Below the pieces are notes generated by a model that worked only from the letters and a program-made list of their open reading frames with translations, did not search any database and was not told the origin of the DNA. DNA of 64,000 bases from Pseudescherichia sp031979925 (lineage in GTDB: Bacteria > Pseudomonadota > Gammaproteobacteria > Enterobacterales > Enterobacteriaceae): NCBI RefSeq assembly GCF_031979925.1, contig NZ_DALZFB010000001.1, positions 558,001 through 622,000 on the forward strand, given 5' to 3'. Made by a program: the position numbers and the translations under genes. Of this stretch, positions 58,304 through 64,000 are shown piece after piece. The first letter of the stretch is position 1. Every line of letters starts with the position of its first letter.

Positions 58304-59158
58304 TTAATGCTCTCCCATCGCGTGCAGGAATCGGGTCATGCGTTTCAGCGCCATCAGTAACAGGATCGTCAGGATCAAGCCGGCAATGCTTAACGCGGCG
58401 GCAAACGGGAAGTTCATTGATGAGAAACCCAGCTGGTAGACCATGGTCGCCACGGTGCTGACGCGTCCTCCGCCAATCAGTTGCGGCGTGGCGAAGGCGC
58501 TGAAGGTCCAGGCGAACGCGGTGGTCAGGCTGGAGACAATGCCGGGGATAGAGAGCGGAATGGTTACCGTCAGCAAGGTGCGGAGCGGGCCTGCCCCGAG
58601 ACTGGTGGCAGCTTTCTCATAATCGGGGTTAATGTGCGATAGCGCGGTGGCCAACATCAGCACCATGATCGGCATAGTGACATGCACCAGCGCCACCACT
58701 ACGCCAGTTTGCGTAAACATAAACTGAATAGGCGTTGAGATGAGGCCCATCGCCAGCAACAGGCTATTCAGGAAGCCGCTGTTGCCCAACACGATGATCC
58801 ATGAATAGGTGCGCACCACTTCGCCAAGAAACAGCGGCGTAATGGCGATAATAAGAATAGTGGATTTGATCCACGTAGTGCGGGTGCGTACCAGGGCGTA
58901 CGCCAGCGGATAACTCATCAGCAGGCCAAAAATAGCGGTTTTAGCGCTAAGCATGACCGTGTTGATAAAGGCATCGGCATAGATGCTTTTAAGCAGGCCG
59001 TTAAAGTTCGCCAGCGTAAATCCGCCCACGTCGAGCGAGCCGGGAATATAGGCGCGTACGCTATATTGCATCACCGCGAACATCGCGATAACCAGCCCAA
59101 ACGCGGTCAGCGTGGCGGGAATAATAAACCAGGGTAAAAATGTCGGTTTTCTCGTCAT
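58304..59158 (-). CDS. ABC permease, PotB-like
   Basis: The 284-residue permease has the EAA loop YEKAATSLGAGPLRTLLTVTIPLSIPG and six hydrophobic segments. I start at ATG 59158 (MTRKPTFLPWFIIP); the frame could extend 23 codons upstream without typical sequence. It lies 65 nt behind the binding-protein gene. Confidence 0.87.
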   Translation of the reverse strand: MTRKPTFLPWFIIPATLTAFGLVIAMFAVMQYSVRAYIPGSLDVGGFTLANFNGLLKSIYADAFINTVMLSAKTAIFGLLMSYPLAYALVRTRTTWIKSTILIIAITPLFLGEVVRTYSWIIVLGNSGFLNSLLLAMGLISTPIQFMFTQTGVVVALVHVTMPIMVLMLATALSHINPDYEKAATSLGAGPLRTLLTVTIPLSIPGIVSSLTTAFAWTFSAFATPQLIGGGRVSTVATMVYQLGFSSMNFPFAAALSIAGLILTILLLMALKRMTRFLHAMGEH

Positions 59159-59223
59159 AGACGTTGCTGCCTGAGTAGTGTGTTGCCGGTAGAAACGGGG
59201 CGGCCCGTAAGCCGCCAGGTCAA

Positions 59224-60255
59224 TCAATGAGACATGATGTTTTCAGAGAACCACTGACGCCACTCTGCGGTCTTCTCGGCGCGCAGCTGCGGATCGGTAT
59301 TGATGGTGGCGTTCCACTGCTCGGGCGTGGTCAACATGCCCGGCAGCTTCGCCAGCTCGGGGTCGATATGGGCGTTGGTCACCGTTGGGCTGCCGTGATA
59401 AATCTTCGCCACCTGCTGCTGGATCTCCGGCTTCAGGGCGATGTTGATGAACTTATACGCGAGGTCGGCCTTGCGGGTGCCTTTGTTAATGCCAATGGTG
59501 TCGACGCCCAGAACCGCGCCCTCTTTCGGCATCGCCAGCTTGATGTTTACCCCTTCGGCAATCATGTGGTAGGCGTTCATCGACAGCATCACCTGCACAG
59601 GCGTTTCGCCGGTGGAGATCAGCTGCTGGCTATTAGCGTCATCGGTATAGAAGGATTTGATGTTCGGGATAAGTGCTTTTAACTTCGCCTGGCCCTGCTC
59701 CCAGTGCGCCGCATCGGTACCGGAGAGTTTGGCGGAAACCGCAATGATATGGCTCGGATCCCAGTCAGGCAGCGCCAGCGTCCCTTTCAGCTCAGGCTTC
59801 CACAGATCGTTCCAGCTCTCAAAGGTCTCGCCTTTTGCCACCATATCTGGACGATAGCCGATAGTGTAAACGTAGCCCCATACGCCGAGGTGATAAGGGC
59901 TGACTTTCGCCTGCTGCACCAGGTTCGCCGCGTTCGGGATTTTGCTCATATCGAGTTGTTCAAACAGGCCTGAGTTGGCGTACAGATAGCCCACATGTGC
60001 CGTAGTAAAGGTCACGTCCGTTTCCGGCGAGCCGCCCGCCAGTTTGGCTTTGTTCAGGCGATCGATAGTGCCACCCGTGACAAACTGCACCTCCACGCCG
60101 GTCTCTTTGGTAAATTCTTTGGCAATGGTCTCATCAATCAGATCTTTAAAACCGCCGCCCCAGGTGCTGACAATCAGCTTGTCAGCGGCCATCGCATTAC
60201 CTGCGGACAACACGCTCGTGGTCAACAACGTTAAGGCACAAATCTTACGCAACAT
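59224..60255 (-). CDS. Periplasmic binding protein, PotD-like
   Basis: The 343-residue binding protein has a Sec signal (MLRKICALTLLTTSVLSAGNAMA) and the family opening LIVSTWGGGFKDLIDETIAKEFTKETGVEVQFVTGG. VYTIGYRPDMVAKGETFESWNDLW follows. It belongs to the SBP_bac_8/PotD group (polyamines, opines, other cations or organic acids). The long open frame extends to 60528, but ATG 60255, after GGGGATGAG, is clearly right. It is first in the operon, divergent from lysR. Confidence 0.9.
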   Translation of the reverse strand: MLRKICALTLLTTSVLSAGNAMAADKLIVSTWGGGFKDLIDETIAKEFTKETGVEVQFVTGGTIDRLNKAKLAGGSPETDVTFTTAHVGYLYANSGLFEQLDMSKIPNAANLVQQAKVSPYHLGVWGYVYTIGYRPDMVAKGETFESWNDLWKPELKGTLALPDWDPSHIIAVSAKLSGTDAAHWEQGQAKLKALIPNIKSFYTDDANSQQLISTGETPVQVMLSMNAYHMIAEGVNIKLAMPKEGAVLGVDTIGINKGTRKADLAYKFINIALKPEIQQQVAKIYHGSPTVTNAHIDPELAKLPGMLTTPEQWNATINTDPQLRAEKTAEWRQWFSENIMSH

Positions 60256-60393
60256 ATTCTCATCCCCAATGCATGAAATGGCTGTTGTAGCAATCTGAAA
60301 CCCGGCGCGCCAATGCGGTGCGAACGGTGTTCCCTGGTGTGAAATCACTATGCCGTTGCGAGCCGATTCGGTAAAACAGCCTTTTCCTCGTCG

Positions 60394-60495
60394 TTGCGTC
60401 AGGATTTCTGACGCAATAAAAATGACCCTGTTTTGGCATGAGAAATGCAAGAAACCTGCACTATTAGAATGACTGGCGCGACATGATTGCGTCAG
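60394..60495. promoter_or_regulatory. Three copies of TTGCGTCAG between lysR and the ABC operon
   Basis: TTGCGTCAG at 60394-60402 and its exact reverse complement CTGACGCAA at 60408-60416 form a dyad with a 5-bp centre. A third, direct copy lies at 60487-60495, 20 nt from the lysR start. It is a plausible operator for the adjacent LysR protein, with one site overlapping its own promoter. Confidence 0.7.
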
Positions 60496-60514
60496 CGATC
60501 TCAGGAGAACCTGC

Positions 60515-61477
60515 ATGCTCAGTCGCATTACCCAGCGTCAGCTGGAATATTTTGTCGCTTCCGGAGAGGCTGGCAGCATCATCGGCGCATCGGAACGTAT
60601 CCACGTTTCATCGCCGTCAATCTCTGCCGCTATCACCCACATTGAATCTGAACTGGGCGTACAGCTGTTCGTGCGGCATCACGCGCAGGGCGTGTCGCTG
60701 ACCGCCATCGGTCATCAGGTACTGAAGGAGGCGAAGCTCATTCTGGAGCAGATGATGAACCTCTATACCATTGCGTCGGAATCCATGAACAATGTGCGCG
60801 GCCCGCTGCGCGTGGGCTGTCTCGATACGCTGGCACCCATGCTGACGCCGGAACTGGTGTTCGGCTTTGGTCGCGCGTTTCCGGGCGTGCGCATTACGCT
60901 CGAGGAAGGCCACCATGAACAGCTGCTGAAACAGCTGCGCACTGCCGATATCGACATCGCCCTGACTTACGATTTAGTGCCCACTAACGACATCGCATTC
61001 ACCTCACTGGCACAGCTGCCGCCCTATGTGATGGTGGGTGAACATCATCCGCTGGCAACGCAATCGGCGGTGACGATTCAGGATCTGGCAACGATGCCGA
61101 TGGTGCTGCTGGATATGCCGTGGAGCCGCGAATATTTCCTCGGGCTGTTTAGTGAGGCGGGCGTCACGCCGAATGTGGTCATGCGCTCCGGCAATATGGA
61201 GGTGGTACGTGCCATGGTGGCCAACGGCGTTGGGTTTGGTATCGCTAACGTACGGCCGAAAGCGCATCTCTCCCAGGATGGCAAACGCCTGATTCGCGTG
61301 CGGCTGGCGGGGGTGAACAAGCCGATGCAGCTGGGTTACGCCACCGTGGCCCACGCGCAGCACTCTATGGTGGTGAACGCTTTCGCCGAGCGCTGCCGCA
61401 TGTTTATCTCCGACCAGTATATCCCTGGCATGGCGGCGCCCAGCTATTTCGATCCGCAGGTGGTACGGGTGGCGTGA
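60515..61477 (+). CDS. LysR-family transcriptional regulator
   Basis: The 320-residue protein has the LysR HTH (ITQRQLEYFVASGEAGSIIGASERIHVSSPSISAAITHIESELGVQLF) and a two-lobe effector domain from about residue 90 (PLRVGCLDTLAPMLTPELVFGF). AGGAGA precedes the ATG. It lies between the two catabolic operons, divergent from the ABC operon and convergent with the ghrA-like end, so it probably senses their substrate or an intermediate. Confidence 0.93.
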   Translation: MLSRITQRQLEYFVASGEAGSIIGASERIHVSSPSISAAITHIESELGVQLFVRHHAQGVSLTAIGHQVLKEAKLILEQMMNLYTIASESMNNVRGPLRVGCLDTLAPMLTPELVFGFGRAFPGVRITLEEGHHEQLLKQLRTADIDIALTYDLVPTNDIAFTSLAQLPPYVMVGEHHPLATQSAVTIQDLATMPMVLLDMPWSREYFLGLFSEAGVTPNVVMRSGNMEVVRAMVANGVGFGIANVRPKAHLSQDGKRLIRVRLAGVNKPMQLGYATVAHAQHSMVVNAFAERCRMFISDQYIPGMAAPSYFDPQVVRVA

Positions 61478-61517
61478 CGCCGTTACATCTCGTCCCGGCA
61501 CGGCGCGGTTATGGATG

Positions 61518-62447
61518 TTAATACCCGCGCGCCGGGAACACTTGATTGGTTACCGGTTCGCCGCGTGCGGCGCGCTGGATATTCTCTGCGACCTGCTGCG
61601 CGGCACTGGTGGGAATGGCGACAGACGCCAGATGCGGCGTGATCAGTACATTTTCCATGCACCACAGCGGATCGTCCGGCGGCAGCGGTTCGCGGTCAAA
61701 CACATCCAGCGTGGCTTCCGCAATCCGTCCGGTGCGTAATGCATCCGTCAGCGCCGCCTGGTCGACAATCGCCCCGCGCGATACATTGATGAACGCCGCG
61801 CCAGGCGGCAGGCGCGCCAGCCGTTCTGCGCTCAGCAGGCCAGTCGTGTGCGGCGTGAGAGGCAGCATTACCACTAAAATGTCGCTTTGACTGAGAAAAT
61901 CATTCAGTGATTCCAGTCCGCTGCTACAGCGAACATCCGCAATCGCTTTTTGCGAACGCGACCAGCCGCGCACGTCGAAACCCTGTCGCGCCAGCTCCTG
62001 CGCCGCATACCCACCCAACTCCCCCAACCCCAGCACGCCGACACGGACGCTGGAGGGCGTGCGGGGATGCACATAGTGCCAGCGCGATTCACGCTGCGCG
62101 CGTTCGAAGGCCGGAATGTCGCGCGCATAGCGCAGCACCGCAAAAAGCACATAACCGGCCATCATGCGCGCCATATCTGGGTCGGACAGACGAATAATTG
62201 GGATATCCGGCAGATCGTCACGCCCGACCAGGGAGTCGACGCCCGCGCCGAGATTCACCAGCAGCCTGAGATTGCGGTATGGCGCAAAGAAACCCTGCGG
62301 CGGTTGCCATGCCAGCGCATAGTGCACGTCATCAGGTTCTTGCACCGTTTCAGCGCGGCAAATCGTCACGCCGGGCAAATAGGGTGCAAGTAAAGCTGAC
62401 CACTCGTCGAAGCTGTCAAATTCGCTGTAAAACACAAGGGTGCTCAT
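61518..62447 (-). CDS. D-2-hydroxyacid dehydrogenase, GhrA-like
   Basis: The 309-residue NAD(P)H-dependent enzyme interconverts 2-oxoacids and D-2-hydroxyacids. It has the Rossmann motif VGVLGLGELGGYAAQEL and catalytic Arg (INVSRGAIVD), Glu (DVFDREPLP) and His (LITPHLAS). Similarity is to GhrA (glyoxylate/hydroxypyruvate reductase A). Its start overlaps the AroQ-like stop by 4 nt. With the FMN oxidase in the other operon, a 2-hydroxy/2-oxoacid pair is suggested. Confidence 0.9.
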   Translation of the reverse strand: MSTLVFYSEFDSFDEWSALLAPYLPGVTICRAETVQEPDDVHYALAWQPPQGFFAPYRNLRLLVNLGAGVDSLVGRDDLPDIPIIRLSDPDMARMMAGYVLFAVLRYARDIPAFERAQRESRWHYVHPRTPSSVRVGVLGLGELGGYAAQELARQGFDVRGWSRSQKAIADVRCSSGLESLNDFLSQSDILVVMLPLTPHTTGLLSAERLARLPPGAAFINVSRGAIVDQAALTDALRTGRIAEATLDVFDREPLPPDDPLWCMENVLITPHLASVAIPTSAAQQVAENIQRAARGEPVTNQVFPARGY

Positions 62448-62893
62448 GCGACGCGCGCCTCCATCAGGTTGACCACCGCATCAATCGCCAGCTCGTACCC
62501 CATCGCGCCCAGCCCGGCGATCACGCCGGTTGCCGCTTTCGACACCATGGAGCGGTGACGGAACGGCTCACGCTTCCAGATGTTGCTCATATGCGCTTCG
62601 ACGATCGGGCCGTCAAACATCAGCAGCGCATCAAGGATCGGCACGGACGTGTAGGTCAACCCCGCCGCGTTGATAATCAATCCCGCCGCGTTCTGTCGTG
62701 CCTCCTGAATCCAGTCGACCAGTACGCCCTCATGGTTGCTCTGGCGAAAATGCACTATCACCCCGTGCGATTCGGCGCGACGCTGACAGCGCTCGCCGAT
62801 GCTGACAAAACTTTCGCTGCCGTAGGTGCCGTTTTTATCCAGCCCATACAGATTGGCGTTCGGCCCGTTGAGAAAATAGATCTGTTGTGACAT
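62444..62893 (-). CDS. AroQ-like protein (type II dehydroquinase fold) lacking the catalytic His
   Basis: The 149-residue protein has the type II 3-dehydroquinase framework: NGPNANLYG, Tyr24 (TYGS), FRQSNHEG, EAHMSN and FRHRSMVS. The usual N-P-G-A-x-T-H-T-S has become NAAGLTYTS, with Tyr81 replacing the catalytic histidine. The lid arginine region (REPEIYG in classical AroQ) reads LDKNGTYG. It may therefore catalyse a different reaction on a cyclic or keto-acid substrate. It is co-translated with the GhrA-like and GST genes, a catabolic rather than biosynthetic setting. Confidence 0.85.
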   Translation of the reverse strand: MSQQIYFLNGPNANLYGLDKNGTYGSESFVSIGERCQRRAESHGVIVHFRQSNHEGVLVDWIQEARQNAAGLIINAAGLTYTSVPILDALLMFDGPIVEAHMSNIWKREPFRHRSMVSKAATGVIAGLGAMGYELAIDAVVNLMEARVA

Positions 62894-62905
62894 GCAAGCT
62901 CCTGA

Positions 62906-63520
62906 TTAAACATACGGACGCGTAGCGACCATCGCCGGATGCGCATCGAAAACGGTGAACCATGCGGCGGTCAACGGGTGGCCGGCGCGCCAGTCGAGTT
63001 CGGCAAAGCGGAAGTCGAGATACCCCAGCGCGCAACCGATGGCAATCAGCCCGATATCGTGGGGATGATCGCTAAAACCGCTGGCCTGACGCTCTATTTC
63101 CGCCAGTGCGGCGGCAACTTTTTTCAGCTGCGCGTCGGCCCAGCCCTGCCACTGTTTCTCAGGCGGGCGAGCGCTGAACTCATAGCGTGCCAGCAACGCG
63201 GCATCAATAACGCCATCGCCCAACGCTTGACGCGCAAGGCTCTGCCAGCGTGCATCACCCTCTTGCGGGAACAAACCGCCGTGCGCGCGTGCGTTGAGGT
63301 ATTCACAAATGACCCGGCTGTCGTAGAGGCAGATCCCGCTTTCGGTACGTAGCGCCGGAACTTTTGCCAGCGGATTAAATGCGGCGATACGCTCGTCGCG
63401 TTCAATGGGGTGCGCAGCGGAATCCAGCCGGTGTATCTCTTCAGCAAGATCCAATACCGTCGCGCACACCATCACTTTACGGACGTATGCGGACGTCGCA
63501 GCGAAATAGAGTTGCATCAT
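62906..63520 (-). CDS. Glutathione S-transferase family protein
   Basis: The 204-residue protein has the thioredoxin-like N-terminus (MQLYFAATSAYVRKVMVCATVLDL, with the catalytic-type Ser/Tyr in TSAYVRKV), the cis-Pro motif LAKVPALRTESG, the glutathione-contacting YDSRVICEYL and a helical C-terminal domain. It may conjugate or isomerise a pathway intermediate. It overlaps the quinone-oxidoreductase gene by 4 nt and leads the AroQ-like gene by 12 nt. Confidence 0.9.
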   Translation of the reverse strand: MMQLYFAATSAYVRKVMVCATVLDLAEEIHRLDSAAHPIERDERIAAFNPLAKVPALRTESGICLYDSRVICEYLNARAHGGLFPQEGDARWQSLARQALGDGVIDAALLARYEFSARPPEKQWQGWADAQLKKVAAALAEIERQASGFSDHPHDIGLIAIGCALGYLDFRFAELDWRAGHPLTAAWFTVFDAHPAMVATRPYV

Positions 63521-64000
63521 GACGCCACCGCCAGCAGCACTTTGCCGATGTTGGCGTTGGCCTCCAGAATGCGATGCCCATCGGCGGCCTGCGCTAACGG
63601 CACGGTTTGATAAATAATTGGCGCGATTTTGCCAGCGGTGATGAGCGGCAGCAGATGTTTGCTGATGCGCTGCGCCAGCCGCGCCTTCTCGGCATCACTC
63701 TTTGGACGCAGGGTTGAGGAGGTGAGGATCAGCCCTTTACGCATCACCTGTTGCAGGTCGAGTTCAATCTTCGCGCCCTGCATAAACGACAGGCTGACAT
63801 GACGTCCGCCCGATGCTAACACGCTCAGGTTGCGCGCAACGTAATCGCCGCCAACGTTATCCAGTACCACATCCACGCCCCGCCCCTGGGTTTCCTCAAG
63901 AATAACCGCGACGAAATCTTCGCTGTGGCGGTCAATGGCGCGCCAGACGCCGAGCCGTCGCAGCGCTGCTACCTTTTCAGCGCCGCCTGCCGTCGCCACG
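63517..64000 (-). CDS. Quinone oxidoreductase-like NADPH enzyme, 3' part only
   Basis: The frame runs off the right edge; 161 C-terminal residues are visible. They contain the nucleotide-binding half of the zinc-free MDR superfamily (GGAEKVAALRRLGVWRAIDRHSEDF, GRGVDVVLDNVGGDYVARNLSVLASGGRHVSL) and the typical end LITAGKIAPIIYQTVPLAQAADGHRILEANANIGKVLL. It is the first visible gene of the minus-strand operon and overlaps the GST start (ATGA). The missing ABC ATPase could lie upstream of it, beyond the window. Confidence 0.85.
   Translation of the reverse strand, partial: VATAGGAEKVAALRRLGVWRAIDRHSEDFVAVILEETQGRGVDVVLDNVGGDYVARNLSVLASGGRHVSLSFMQGAKIELDLQQVMRKGLILTSSTLRPKSDAEKARLAQRISKHLLPLITAGKIAPIIYQTVPLAQAADGHRILEANANIGKVLLAVAS

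Noticed and set aside
1..64000. CRISPR arrays, tRNA or rRNA genes
   Set aside because: No regularly spaced repeats, cloverleaf sequences or rRNA stretches were recognised on reading either strand.

Overview
The window reads as chromosomal DNA of an Enterobacteriaceae member of the Enterobacter / Lelliottia / Kosakonia / Klebsiella type. Supporting this are E. coli-like core genes at E. coli-like lengths and order (adhP, maeA and sra together; ycgZ divergent from bluF-bluR; ydeP, digH), REP-type palindromes, and a Klebsiella-style nasR-nasFEDCBA cluster. The species cannot be fixed from sequence reading alone.

Region 1 (1-7.5 kb) is transport. It holds the 3' part of a polar amino-acid ABC transporter, a fossil LacI regulator, a GNAT acetyltransferase, pptA, a flavin reductase, and an iron-type (FbpABC-like) ABC transporter preceded by a small leader ORF coupled to its ATPase gene.

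Region 2 (7.6-16.8 kb) has a second, diverged set of YcgZ/YmgA/AriR 'connector' small proteins. It is divergent from treZ-treY-glgX(treX), which converts glycogen or maltodextrin to trehalose. A RES/Xre toxin-antitoxin pair with a long palindromic operator follows.

Region 3 (16.8-29.4 kb) contains adhP, an inorganic pyrophosphatase with a signal peptide, maeA, sra (45 codons), an Aer-like receptor, a DUF2231 protein with a PQQ-type sorbosone dehydrogenase lipoprotein, and a beta-glucoside PTS with an AscG-like repressor and two palindromic operators but no phospho-beta-glucosidase. A hypothetical gene whose stop codon lies in a REP element closes it.

Region 4 (29.4-36.8 kb) is the canonical ycgZ-ymgA-ariR operon divergent from bluF-bluR (blue-light signalling), then ydeP, digH and a VF530-family gene.

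Region 5 (36.9-49 kb) is assimilatory nitrate reduction. nasR encodes an ANTAR antiterminator. A clear NtrC site, a sigma-54 promoter and a two-hexaloop leader overlapping an intrinsic terminator precede nasFED (uptake), a fused nasC-nasB reductase and nasA.

Region 6 (49-54.2 kb) is accessory: an orphan TccC-type Rhs/Tc-toxin C component with an unrecognised C-terminal domain, a Nudix hydrolase, and IS debris flanked by 28-bp near-identical direct repeats.

Region 7 (54.2-64 kb) looks like an acquired catabolic island around a LysR gene. One operon encodes a PotBCD-like ABC importer without an ATPase in view, a flavin monooxygenase, an FMN alpha-hydroxyacid oxidase and a nitrilase-family amidase. 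The other encodes a quinone oxidoreductase (cut by the window edge), a GST, an AroQ-like protein lacking the usual catalytic histidine, and a GhrA-like reductase. Its substrate is unknown.
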